Both the position numbers and the translations under genes were made by a program. Shown here piece by piece: positions 1 through 6,119 of a DNA stretch of 12,501 bases (position 1 is its first letter; every line of letters starts with the position of its first letter). Source of the stretch: Candidatus Aenigmatarchaeota archaeon (GTDB taxonomy: Archaea > Aenigmatarchaeota > Aenigmatarchaeia > GW2011-AR5 > WALA01); contig WALQ01000041.1 in NCBI GenBank assembly GCA_015522745.1, positions 1 through 12,501 of the forward strand, in the 5' to 3' direction. A model generated the notes under the pieces. That model had not been told where the DNA came from. It did not search any database and saw nothing but the letters and a program-made list of their open reading frames with translations.

Positions 1-60
1 ACTTTGAACACCATAAAAGAAATTGCCTTGACATTTTTAAATATCGCTCGCGAGAAATAA
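1..60 (+). CDS. possible C-terminal end of an upstream gene (partial)
   Basis: Two plus-strand frames are open from the window edge. One ends with TAA at 58-60 and would give an amphipathic helical tail of about 19 residues (TLNTIKEIALTFLNIAREK). The other ends with TGA at 66-68, overlapping the ATG of the next gene. Either could be the tail of a gene lying mostly outside the window, or neither may be coding. No family can be recognised from so short a piece. If a gene does end here, the TATA-like element at 34-43 lies inside it. Confidence 0.25.
   Translation, partial: TLNTIKEIALTFLNIAREK
34..43 (+). promoter_or_regulatory. candidate TATA box for the membrane protein gene
   Basis: TTTTTAAATA-type sequence centred about 26 bases before the ATG at 65, with no ribosome binding site between. 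This is the spacing expected when an archaeal transcript begins at or next to the start codon (leaderless). It may lie within the tail of an upstream gene, which lowers confidence. Confidence 0.45.
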
Positions 61-64
61 TTAT

Positions 65-925
65 ATGAAGAAATTTTACGTTTGGTACGGAATTCTCGGC
101 TTGCTTATCATATCGCTTTCATTTGTAATGAGCTGGACCATGTATGCATGGGAATTTTCATATATCTTTCCTGGAATTTTCATGATAGGATACGTGCTGT
201 TTTTCGATGCAATGAACTACCGCCTAAGCGGCGAATCGTTTATTTACAATTTTGGCAAATACAAAAAATTCTTTTTTCATTTGTTTCTTGCCGGGTGCGT
301 TCTTGGTGTGATATTTGAGCTCGGCGGGAACATAATCGGCGACTTGTGGAGTTATCTTGAACCAGGAGTGTTTAAGAATATTGTCACAATTCCAGCGTGG
401 GGATTCCTTTCAATGATGTGCTTTGAGTCATATCTTGCTGTCATGAACATTTTCAAAAGCTGGAAAGCAAAAAGAACGTCTAGAACATTCGCCAAAAAAT
501 TCTACGATGTCATTGGAATAATCGGCGCGCTCGGACTCGTGTATTTCACGGTTCGCGTGTACATGTTCTTTGGAAAAGGCGGGCTCTTTTGGGACTGTGT
601 TGTGGCCGGTCTATCCATATGGTTCATTATGGAATATGCAGAGTACCACATGCATGAGCGTAGCCTTCTCTTGGACACGATACTCGGTTATTGGAAGCCA
701 ATAATCGCACTGTTAATAGTAACATATTTGACTGCATTCATATGGGAAACGATGAACATACCGGTGCACGCGTGGGTTTACACCAACATACCGTATTCAA
801 ACATAAGGTTATTCGGACTTCCTGTGCTCGTCTACGCATCGTGGCCGTTCATTTACATATTATACATTTCATTCTTTAGAATATTCCTATCGCATGATGA
901 GCGTGACATAAGAAAGATGTTTTAA
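65..925 (+). CDS. multi-pass membrane protein with internal duplication, function unknown
   Basis: A 286-residue integral membrane protein with about eight hydrophobic segments (near residues 7-27, 31-50, 69-90, 104-128, 148-168, 174-192, 211-228 and 248-275). The two halves look like copies of each other. E85, N89, W95, Y97 and P110 in the first half line up with E228, N231, W237, Y239 and P253 in the second, an offset of about 143 residues, half the protein. The W-x-Y then P arrangement recalls the two-repeat lycopene cyclase (CrtYc/CrtYd) layout. However, the Glu pair that follows the Pro in that family is absent (P-A-W and P-V-L here), so I do not assign that activity. The gene has no SD and its stop overlaps the stop of the converging UDG gene. 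No substrate or pathway can be named. Confidence 0.85.
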   Translation: MKKFYVWYGILGLLIISLSFVMSWTMYAWEFSYIFPGIFMIGYVLFFDAMNYRLSGESFIYNFGKYKKFFFHLFLAGCVLGVIFELGGNIIGDLWSYLEPGVFKNIVTIPAWGFLSMMCFESYLAVMNIFKSWKAKRTSRTFAKKFYDVIGIIGALGLVYFTVRVYMFFGKGGLFWDCVVAGLSIWFIMEYAEYHMHERSLLLDTILGYWKPIIALLIVTYLTAFIWETMNIPVHAWVYTNIPYSNIRLFGLPVLVYASWPFIYILYISFFRIFLSHDERDIRKMF

Positions 926-1485
926 AGAATTCTTTTCAAGACTTGAAAGTCATTCTCGAGCACGCTCTTCAACTGAGGATTGTACAAAGCAGCGGCGGGG
1001 TGGTACATCGGAATGATCATCATCTTTCCGAAAAGGTTTCTCACCTCGAACACGCGTCCGTGCGATTCTGTTATGCTTCCGTGCGGAACGTTAAACTTGT
1101 TTAGAACATAATTCATTGCGAACCTTCCGAGCGTGCATATTATTCTCGGTTTTATTATTGATATCTGGTCGTCGAGGAACACGTGGCACGCTTCTATCTC
1201 TGCGTCCGTGGGATCCCGATTTTGCGGCGGCCTGCATTTGACAATGTTCGTTATAAAAACATCATCACGCTTGAGCCCAATGCTTGAAAGGAGTTCATCC
1301 AAGAATTTTCCAGCGCGCCCTACGAACGGTCGCCCCGTCGCATCTTCCATGGCACCAGGGGCTTCCCCAACGAACATTACGCGGGCGTTTTCGTTTCCTT
1401 CGCCTGAAACAGGATTCTTTCTCGTTTTCGCAAGGTCACATCTACTACAAGCAAGTATAGATTTTTTGATGTCGTTCATGTCCAT
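922..1485 (-). CDS. udg: family 4 uracil-DNA glycosylase ([4Fe-4S])
   Basis: Removes uracil from DNA, starting base-excision repair of deaminated cytosine. The 187-residue protein has the family 4 signatures: GEAPG at 40-44 followed by GRPFVG, N80 in a hydrophobic beta strand, and the HPAA motif at 162-165. Four cysteines (C13, C16, C84, C100) are spaced as in family 4 enzymes, where they bind a [4Fe-4S] cluster. It is the last gene of a four-gene minus-strand operon, 19 bases after the flavoprotein stop. The start is supported by TGATC at 1489-1493, which can pair with the 3' end of 16S rRNA; a second in-frame ATG lies at 1479. The operon also encodes an Mrp-type Fe-S carrier, a plausible source of its cluster (inference). 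Confidence 0.95.
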   Translation of the reverse strand: MDMNDIKKSILACSRCDLAKTRKNPVSGEGNENARVMFVGEAPGAMEDATGRPFVGRAGKFLDELLSSIGLKRDDVFITNIVKCRPPQNRDPTDAEIEACHVFLDDQISIIKPRIICTLGRFAMNYVLNKFNVPHGSITESHGRVFEVRNLFGKMMIIPMYHPAAALYNPQLKSVLENDFQVLKRIL

Positions 1486-1504
1486 GTTGATCAGCTTAAC
1501 GAAA

Positions 1505-2788
1505 TTAACTTAGCGACTCGAGTGCGTTTTCAGCTGCCATAACTATGGGCTCCATGAAAGGAAGCGGCGTCAGTTTAGGATGCGCGCAGTAGTTCATCAA
1601 TGCGAGCTCACCTAACGTCGTCTTCTTTTGTATCGCCAATGATATAAGGTCTATGCGCTCAGCTATGTTGGCGCCCATCATCTCCGCACCTATTATGACT
1701 TTGCTTTTCTTTTCAAAGAGCAATTTGACTTCGATAGGTTTTGCATCTTTTTCTGAGTCGTACTTGTTCAACGACTTCGCGTAGCCCTTTATGTACTCTA
1801 TGCCTGCACGCTTGCAGTCGAGCTCATTGAATCCAACACGGCCTATCGGAGTTCCGAAAACTTCTGAAGCTATTGGATTCGTGAGCCCGTTTAAACTCAT
1901 GTTTCCTCCCGTGGCGTTTGTCGCAGCGACTTTCCCCTCTATAACGGCTGTTGTCGCGATTTGGCTTGGCACCGGTTTACCATCTATTATGGAGACGTAT
2001 TGGGCGCAGTCGCCGGCTGCATAAATGTCGCGAAGCGACGTTTCCATCTTGTCGTTAACAACTATTCCACGGTCAACATTGAGGCCGGTTTTTTTCGCGA
2101 GCTCGACTTCGGAACGCACACCGATGGACAAGACAACCATATCAGCTTCGAACGTTCCTTTGTCCGTGACGACGTTGCTGTTTTCTATGCGCTCGACTTT
2201 TGTGGACGTATGGATTTCAATCCCGTTTTCTGAGAGAGTGCGCTCAATCTTCTCACAAAATTCGCCGTCGTAAACGCGCTCCATTAGGTGGTCGAGGAGC
2301 TCCACAATCATCACACTTTTTCCCATTTTTTTGAGCTCTGACGCGACTTCTATGCCTATTGCACCACCACCAACGACAGCAATATTCTTCGCACTCTTCG
2401 CCGCGTCCATGATTTTCTTAACATCTTCGCCGTCGCGCAATGTGAAGACGCTTCCTGACACGCTCATTGGAGGAACGAATGGATATGCACCTGTGGCTAT
2501 TATGAGCTTATTGTAAAAGAAATCAATGCCACTTGCTCTTACGATTTTCTTTTCGGTGTCGATGTCGGTAACTTCATCTATTATTAATCTTATCCCATTT
2601 GATGTCAGCATTGAGTCCGATTTTACGGCGCGCTCGTACTCAACATCTCCAGATATGACATACGGCGATGAACATTTGACGAAAAACTCTTTATCCTTTC
2701 TTATAAGCGTTACATCGGCTCCCCGCTTTTTTGCAACAAGGGCTGCAATGGCTCCCGCTGCTCCTCCACCTATAACAACAACATTCAC
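1505..2788 (-). CDS. FAD/NAD(P)-dependent flavoprotein, CoA-disulfide reductase / NADH oxidase family
   Basis: A 427-residue two-dinucleotide-fold oxidoreductase. An N-terminal FAD site (GGGAAG, 7-12) is followed by a single redox cysteine, C39, in an FFVKCSSPYV context. That resembles the single-Cys active site of CoA-disulfide reductases and NADH oxidases rather than the CxxxxC of glutathione-type enzymes. The NAD(P) fold has GGGAIG at 140-145 and the second FAD motif is AAGD at 257-260. The C-terminal dimerisation domain (about 305-427) holds HP at 403-404. Likely activities are NAD(P)H-dependent reduction of CoA disulfide, polysulfide or oxygen; the sequence does not choose between them. 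It starts with GTG, two bases' room after the mrp stop, with GAGGTG at 2794-2799 as SD. The overlapping ATG at 2790 is out of frame and hits TGA at once. Confidence 0.93.
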   Translation of the reverse strand: MNVVVIGGGAAGAIAALVAKKRGADVTLIRKDKEFFVKCSSPYVISGDVEYERAVKSDSMLTSNGIRLIIDEVTDIDTEKKIVRASGIDFFYNKLIIATGAYPFVPPMSVSGSVFTLRDGEDVKKIMDAAKSAKNIAVVGGGAIGIEVASELKKMGKSVMIVELLDHLMERVYDGEFCEKIERTLSENGIEIHTSTKVERIENSNVVTDKGTFEADMVVLSIGVRSEVELAKKTGLNVDRGIVVNDKMETSLRDIYAAGDCAQYVSIIDGKPVPSQIATTAVIEGKVAATNATGGNMSLNGLTNPIASEVFGTPIGRVGFNELDCKRAGIEYIKGYAKSLNKYDSEKDAKPIEVKLLFEKKSKVIIGAEMMGANIAERIDLISLAIQKKTTLGELALMNYCAHPKLTPLPFMEPIVMAAENALESLS

Positions 2789-2789
2789 A

Positions 2790-3566
2790 TTACCACCTCA
2801 AAACCTTTTCAGATATTCTTAAAATTGAATTTGAAAACTTGCAATCACAATTCAGAACGGGAATTTTACCTTCGTCGCTCATTTCCCGAACGCCGACATT
2901 TATCGGGCATGAACCAAGAAAATCGACATCAAAATCCTTGGCAAGTTTCTCCCCTCCACCTTTTCCAAAAACATCAATTTCATAACCACATTTCGGGCAT
3001 ATCACACCGGACATGTTCTCAATGACGCCGATATACTCTATGGAGAATTTTTTTGCCATGTTCACAGCGCGCGACGCATCGAGTACGGAAACGCTCTGCG
3101 GCGTTGTGACGATTATCGCCTTGTTCGGCTTCATGTACTGCAATATCGTGAGTATCTCATCGCCGGTTCCCGGAGGCAAGTCAACGACAAGCGTGTCAAC
3201 ATTATTCCAGACTACTTCCGAGAGGAATTGTTTTATCGCCTTAGTCTTCAATGGCCCGCGCCAAATGACCGGACTCTTGTCATCAATCATGAATCCCATT
3301 GAAACAACTCGAACTCCATTTCTCTCTTTTGGAATTATCTTCCCTTCGTCGTTCACGAGTAGCTCACCACTTATGCCAAGCATCTTCGGAACGTTCGGTC
3401 CGGTTATGTCCGCATCAAGAAGTCCAACTTTCGAGCCATACTTCGCAAGCGCAAAAGCAAGATTGACGGCAACTGTTGTCTTTCCAACACCACCTTTGCC
3501 ACTGAAAATGACAATTCTGTTTTTTATCTTCCGAATGTTTTCCATGTTATCAACTATTGTGTCCAT
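2790..3566 (-). CDS. Mrp/NBP35-type iron-sulfur cluster carrier ATPase
   Basis: A deviant-Walker P-loop ATPase of the Mrp/ApbC/NBP35 family, which carries and delivers Fe-S clusters to client proteins. With the ATG at 3566 it has 258 residues. GKGGVGKT lies at 23-30 and the DADITGPNVP segment at 51-60. A Walker B-like region, VVDLPPGTGDE, is at 127-137. The CPKC pair at 190-193 binds a bridging cluster in the dimer. There is no N-terminal DUF59 domain, as in short archaeal forms. The reading frame stays open 57 codons further upstream over the lipoprotein gene, but that extension lacks family features. A TTG start at 3575 is possible because GGTGAT at 3579-3584 sits 3 bases before it, against 12 before the ATG. 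It is the second gene of the operon; its SD overlaps the lipoprotein stop. Confidence 0.94.
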   Translation of the reverse strand: MDTIVDNMENIRKIKNRIVIFSGKGGVGKTTVAVNLAFALAKYGSKVGLLDADITGPNVPKMLGISGELLVNDEGKIIPKERNGVRVVSMGFMIDDKSPVIWRGPLKTKAIKQFLSEVVWNNVDTLVVDLPPGTGDEILTILQYMKPNKAIIVTTPQSVSVLDASRAVNMAKKFSIEYIGVIENMSGVICPKCGYEIDVFGKGGGEKLAKDFDVDFLGSCPINVGVREMSDEGKIPVLNCDCKFSNSILRISEKVLRW

Positions 3567-3579
3567 GGTTATCAAAAAA

Positions 3580-3936
3580 TCACCTCGCACGTATAAATTC
3601 GCAATTCGGCGTGAGCTCAACAAAGTGGTGAGCGCTTCCCGTTCGGTACGCCTGGCATTGATTGCTTGGGTCGTTGTCAATGGGCATTCTCGGATTGTGC
3701 GCAATGTCACATACCCAATCACTGACGTTCCACGCATAATTGTCCGAGAGGCAGGGACCGTTCGTCAAATCGGCACCAGATTCAATGAGATCTTGACAAA
3801 GCATAGTGCAGTTATCAATGGCGAGCTGCTTAACGGTCTTGTTCTCAACATCAACTGGTGAAGTGTGAGAAACGCATCCCGACACGAGAACCAATGCAGC
3901 AACACTTACCACAAATAAAGCCCCACCGTATTTCAT
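3580..3936 (-). CDS. Cys-rich lipoprotein, conserved-looking, function unknown
   Basis: A 118-residue exported protein. A lysine and an 18-residue hydrophobic stretch lead to a lipobox, V-S-G-C, with the lipidated cysteine at C21. The mature part has six further cysteines (C43, C47, C62, C76, C94, C112), an even number suited to disulfides. A dense His/Asn-rich C-terminus contains NQCQAYR at 92-98 and AHHF at 102-105. The even cysteine count and His pair suggest a compact extracellular domain, possibly metal-binding (inference). I chose the ATG at 3936 over the in-frame ATG at 3975 for two reasons: it starts exactly at the signal peptide, and it lies 26 bases from the TATA element centred at 3962. 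It is the first gene of the operon; its TGA is embedded in the SD of mrp. Confidence 0.85.
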   Translation of the reverse strand: MKYGGALFVVSVAALVLVSGCVSHTSPVDVENKTVKQLAIDNCTMLCQDLIESGADLTNGPCLSDNYAWNVSDWVCDIAHNPRMPIDNDPSNQCQAYRTGSAHHFVELTPNCEFIRAR

Positions 3937-3958
3937 ACGTATTAGTTCTCGATGAATC

Positions 3959-3965
3959 TTTAAAA
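3959..3965. promoter_or_regulatory. shared bidirectional TATA element (lipoprotein operon / asnS)
   Basis: TTTAAAA, nearly self-complementary, is centred at 3962. It lies 26 bases from the lipoprotein ATG (3936, minus) and 26 bases from the asnS ATG (3988, plus). Neither gene has an SD. This geometry fits two leaderless transcripts from one symmetric TBP site. On the minus strand the upstream flank is purine-rich (GAAAAATG), like a BRE; on the plus strand the BRE is less clear. Confidence 0.55.
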
Positions 3966-3987
3966 CATTTTTCATATAATTTATCTT

Positions 3988-5271
3988 ATGGTTGATGTAA
4001 AAATATCTGATATTCTCGATGGAAAGGCCGAGAGTGATGTTCAATTGAAAGGATGGGTATGGAATATAAGGTTTGGTGGAGGCATAGTCTTCATAGTCCT
4101 ACGTGACGGAACAGGGACTATCCAATGCATTGCAAAAAAAGAAGAGCTCGGTGACAAGTTCAAGGAGCTTGAAAACCTCACACGAGAATCGTCAATAGTT
4201 ATCCGAGGGCGTGCAAAGAAAGACGAGCGCGCCCCCGGAGGTTACGAGATTCACTGCAAAGATTTCGATATCGTTTATGTGTCCGAAGAGTTTCCCATAG
4301 GAAAGAAAGAGCACGGGCCGGCTTTCCTCCTTGACAATAGACATCTCGTCCTCCGCTCGCCAAGGTACGCCGCAATAATGAGAATAAAGGACACAATACT
4401 CCATGGCGCGCGCGAGTGGTTCCGCGAGAATGGATTCACCGAAGTGACACCACCAATAATTTCTGGGAACTCCTGCGAAGGCGGCTCAACCTTATTCGAA
4501 TTGAATTACTTCGGAAAAAAGGCATACCTCAGTCAAAGTGCGCAACTTTATTTGGAAGCGCTCATATTCTCGCTTGGAAAGGTCTACTCAATCACTCCGT
4601 CGTTCAGGGCAGAGAAATCGAGGACAAGGCGTCATCTCGCGGAGTACTGGCACATAGAGGCCGAAGAGCCGTGGACGACTGAAGAGGAAAATGAAAAGAT
4701 TGAGGAAAACCTCGTTTTCCACATAATAAGGAAAGTCCTTGATGAGCGCAAACGTGAGCTTTCGATGTTCAGAGACCCGAGCACACTTGAGCGCATACAA
4801 AAACCGTTTCCAAGAATAAAATACTCAGAAGTCATAAACACGCTTCAGAAGAATGGATATGACATAAAATGGGGTGACGACCTCGGCGCTGACGAAGAGT
4901 ACTTCATATCGAAGAAATTCGATTCGCCGTTTTTCATACAGAACTTTCCGAAAGAGGCAAAGGCATTTTATATGAAGCGCCTTGATGAAAAGCTCGTTAA
5001 GTGCGCCGACATGATAGCTCCCGAAGGTTACGGCGAGATGATAGGCGGAAGTGAGCGCGAAACAGATGTCGATGTTCTAATAAAGCGTCTCGAAGAGCAG
5101 GAAGAAAATATCGAGAATTACAAATGGTACCTCGATTTGAGAAGGTACGGTTCCGTGTCACACAGTGGATTCGGTCTCGGAACGGAAAGGATGGTATGGT
5201 GGATTTGCAAACTCGACCATATAAGAGATACGATACCATTTCCTCGCGTGATTAACAGGTACTATCCATAA
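3988..5271 (+). CDS. asnS: asparaginyl-tRNA synthetase, archaeal type
   Basis: Charges tRNA-Asn with asparagine, a class IIb synthetase. The 427-residue protein has an N-terminal OB-fold anticodon-binding domain (about 17-100), then the catalytic core. The core includes QSAQLYLEA (183-191), motif 2 starting FRAEKSRTRRH (207-217), the EMIGGSERE segment near 350, and motif 3 GFGLGTER (394-401). The ending RDTIPFPRVINRYYP is typical of AsnRS rather than AspRS, as are the GEMIGG and SHSGFG segments. This favours direct Asn-tRNA synthesis over the Asp/Glu-tRNA amidotransferase route for Asn. It appears leaderless, and its stop codon forms the base of a perfect hairpin. Confusion with AspRS is the main alternative; I consider it unlikely. 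Confidence 0.95.
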   Translation: MVDVKISDILDGKAESDVQLKGWVWNIRFGGGIVFIVLRDGTGTIQCIAKKEELGDKFKELENLTRESSIVIRGRAKKDERAPGGYEIHCKDFDIVYVSEEFPIGKKEHGPAFLLDNRHLVLRSPRYAAIMRIKDTILHGAREWFRENGFTEVTPPIISGNSCEGGSTLFELNYFGKKAYLSQSAQLYLEALIFSLGKVYSITPSFRAEKSRTRRHLAEYWHIEAEEPWTTEEENEKIEENLVFHIIRKVLDERKRELSMFRDPSTLERIQKPFPRIKYSEVINTLQKNGYDIKWGDDLGADEEYFISKKFDSPFFIQNFPKEAKAFYMKRLDEKLVKCADMIAPEGYGEMIGGSERETDVDVLIKRLEEQEENIENYKWYLDLRRYGSVSHSGFGLGTERMVWWICKLDHIRDTIPFPRVINRYYP

Positions 5272-5305
5272 AGCCCTTTAGAAAAGGGCTTTAGCCTAAA
5301 CTTTT
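5269..5305 (+). terminator. hairpin H1 with short T run after asnS
   Basis: A perfect 11-bp inverted repeat, 5269-5279 pairing with 5283-5293 around a 3-base loop, begins in the asnS stop codon. A T4 run follows at 5302-5305. It is suited to ending or protecting the 3' end of the asnS mRNA. It is also the first of four related hairpins. Confidence 0.55.
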
Positions 5306-5361
5306 ATTGGGTCTTTCAGACTATTAAGGTCTCTTTGAAAAAGAGGCTTTAGCGAGAAACC

Positions 5362-5369
5362 AAAAAAAA
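5362..5369 (-). terminator. U8 tract, candidate terminator for the tRNA-Lys transcript
   Basis: A run of eight A on the plus strand reads as U8 on a minus-strand transcript, about 14 bases after hairpin H3 on that strand. Oligo-U tracts end transcription in archaea. It would stop transcripts coming from lsm, eL37 or tRNA-Lys. A shorter U5 run occurs at 5455-5459. Confidence 0.5.
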
Positions 5370-5502
5370 CAACTCTTTCCGCTAGAGCGCTTTCTCTCTG
5401 AGAAAGGGTTCTTAGGGAAATAAATGAACCTCAAAGAATTTTATCAATGAACCGAAAAAGTTCTTTCGCCTAAAGCCTTTCTTTTGAAGAAAGGCCTTTT
5501 AT

Positions 5503-5576
5503 GGGCCCGACGGGATTCGAACCCGCGACCCTCTGGTTAAGAGCCAGATGCTCTAACCAAGCTGAGCTACGGGCCC
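5503..5576 (-). tRNA. tRNA-Lys (anticodon CUU)
   Basis: A 74-base cloverleaf with a 7-bp acceptor stem (GGGCCCG with CGGGCCC), a D arm with GCTC/GAGC, and an anticodon stem TCTGG/CCAGA around the loop CTCTTAA. That loop gives anticodon CUU, reading AAG lysine codons. The T arm has GCGGG, loop TTCGAAT, CCCGT (one G-U closing pair). There is no intron and no encoded CCA; the discriminator base is A. A TATA-like sequence at 5595-5603 lies about 24 bases upstream, so it may have its own promoter besides read-through from eL37. Confidence 0.97.
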
Positions 5577-5594
5577 AAGAAAATATGAAATCAA

Positions 5595-5605
5595 TAATTT
5601 AAAAA
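5595..5605 (-). promoter_or_regulatory. candidate TATA box for tRNA-Lys
   Basis: TTTTTAAATTA on the minus strand, centred about 24 bases before the first tRNA base. It lies in the 45-base gap after the eL37 stop. The spacing fits initiation at or next to the mature 5' end. Confidence 0.5.
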
Positions 5606-5621
5606 TTTTTCAACAGCTTCA

Positions 5622-5810
5622 TCACTTACGTCTTTCCTTCGAAAGCGGTTTCTGCCATTTCCAATTTTCATTCTTTATTTTTGCATCCGGATAACCACAG
5701 TAACTACACCGTCCCGTCTTTATGTTGAATGAATGATGACCACATCTTCTACATCTGATATGCGTGATCTTATTGTGCTTCCCAAAGCTCGATGTTCCTC
5801 CTCTTTTCAT
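5622..5810 (-). CDS. rpl37e: large ribosomal subunit protein eL37
   Basis: A 62-residue zinc-ribbon ribosomal protein of the 50S subunit, found in archaea and eukaryotes but not bacteria. It has the family start [13 protein letters not shown]. Two CxxC knuckles (C20/C23 and C35/C38) bind one zinc ion, and the tail is basic. The SD GGTGAT at 5816-5821 overlaps the TAG stop of lsm, so the two are translationally linked. It ends with tandem TGA TGA. An lsm-eL37 pair is a recurrent archaeal arrangement. Confidence 0.97.
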   Translation of the reverse strand: MKRGGTSSFGKHNKITHIRCRRCGHHSFNIKTGRCSYCGYPDAKIKNENWKWQKPLSKERRK

Positions 5811-5820
5811 AAGTAATCAC

Positions 5821-6042
5821 CTACTGTTCTGCCGGTGACGCCATGACTATTGTGTCTCCTCTTATGAGCACCGTACCAAGTTTTGTGGTTTCACCGTCCT
5901 TCGTCTCCTGAGCATCATCAAGCCACATGTTCAAGTGGAGATCAAGTGCCATAAGAACACCTGAAATCTGCGAATTGTTTTTCAATCGCACAAGTATTCT
6001 TTTTCCCTTTGCGTTGTTCAAAACATCTATTGGTCTATCCAT
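5821..6042 (-). CDS. lsm: Lsm/Sm-like archaeal protein (SmAP)
   Basis: A 73-residue Sm-fold protein that forms an RNA-binding ring, usually a heptamer in archaea, and binds U-rich RNA. The Sm1 region (GVLMALDLHLNMWLDDA, about 28-44) and Sm2 region (LGTVLIRGDTIV, about 56-67) are both clear. The D-x-H-x-N of Sm1 and the R-G-D of Sm2 form the uridine pocket. I chose the ATG at 6042 because GAGGAGG lies at 6051-6057, 8 bases before it. The in-frame codon at 6063 is TTG and would place the SD inside the gene. It heads the lsm-eL37-tRNA-Lys group and is divergent from eS8. Confidence 0.95.
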   Translation of the reverse strand: MDRPIDVLNNAKGKRILVRLKNNSQISGVLMALDLHLNMWLDDAQETKDGETTKLGTVLIRGDTIVMASPAEQ

Positions 6043-6093
6043 TTTCAAAACCTCCTCAAACAAATAAAACTTTATAATTTAACGATAAAAATG

Positions 6094-6101
6094 TTTAAAT
6101 A
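6094..6101. promoter_or_regulatory. candidate shared TATA element (lsm / eS8)
   Basis: TTTAAATA on the plus strand has a self-complementary TTTAAA core, so it also reads TATTTAAA on the minus strand. It lies about 54 bases from the lsm start and 75 from the eS8 start. That leaves room for leaders that carry their SD sites. The surrounding 130-base gap is very AT-rich, so other TATA positions are possible. Confidence 0.4.
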
Positions 6102-6119
6102 CTTGATTAATAAGCAAAT

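Larger units (their letters stand above)
5269..5500. repeat. array of four related hairpin repeats between asnS and tRNA-Lys
   Basis: This non-coding stretch contains four palindromes. H1 is 5269-5293, with a perfect 11-bp stem. H2 is 5324-5352, 13 pairs including three G-U, loop at 5337-5339. H3 is 5384-5412, 12 pairs with one mismatch. H4 is 5472-5499, 12 pairs with one bulged C. Loop centres are at about 5281, 5338, 5398 and 5485, so the first three recur every 57-60 bases. H1 and H2 are followed by GGCTTTAGC, H4 has AGGCTTTAGGC when read on the minus strand, and H3 has a diverged form. The stems keep pairing while their sequences differ, which suggests an RNA-level role or a decayed palindromic repeat family. 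No ORF of note is present. Confidence 0.7.

Noticed and set aside
65..925. Lycopene cyclase assignment for the membrane protein
   Set aside because: Only the two-repeat layout and the W-x-Y...P spacing agree. The Glu residues after the Pro are missing, and no carotenoid gene is nearby.
3567..3737. 57-residue N-terminal extension of Mrp
   Set aside because: It overlaps the lipoprotein gene in another frame, shows no DUF59 or other domain, and has no SD, whereas an SD lies before 3575/3566.
3013..3861. 282-codon plus-strand open frame
   Set aside because: It is antisense to mrp and the lipoprotein gene, whose family motifs are unmistakable. The frame has no start signal or recognisable domain.
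5269..5500. CRISPR-like array, since palindromes recur about every 57-60 bases
   Set aside because: The repeats are not identical, stem sequences differ between copies, the fourth interval is 87 bases, and no cas gene is present. It is better described as a family of diverged hairpins.
5590..5627. C/D box sRNA suggested by GTGATGA at the eL37 stop (minus strand)
   Set aside because: No D box (CTGA) or C'/D' pair follows at a suitable distance; the TGATGA is simply the tandem stop codons.
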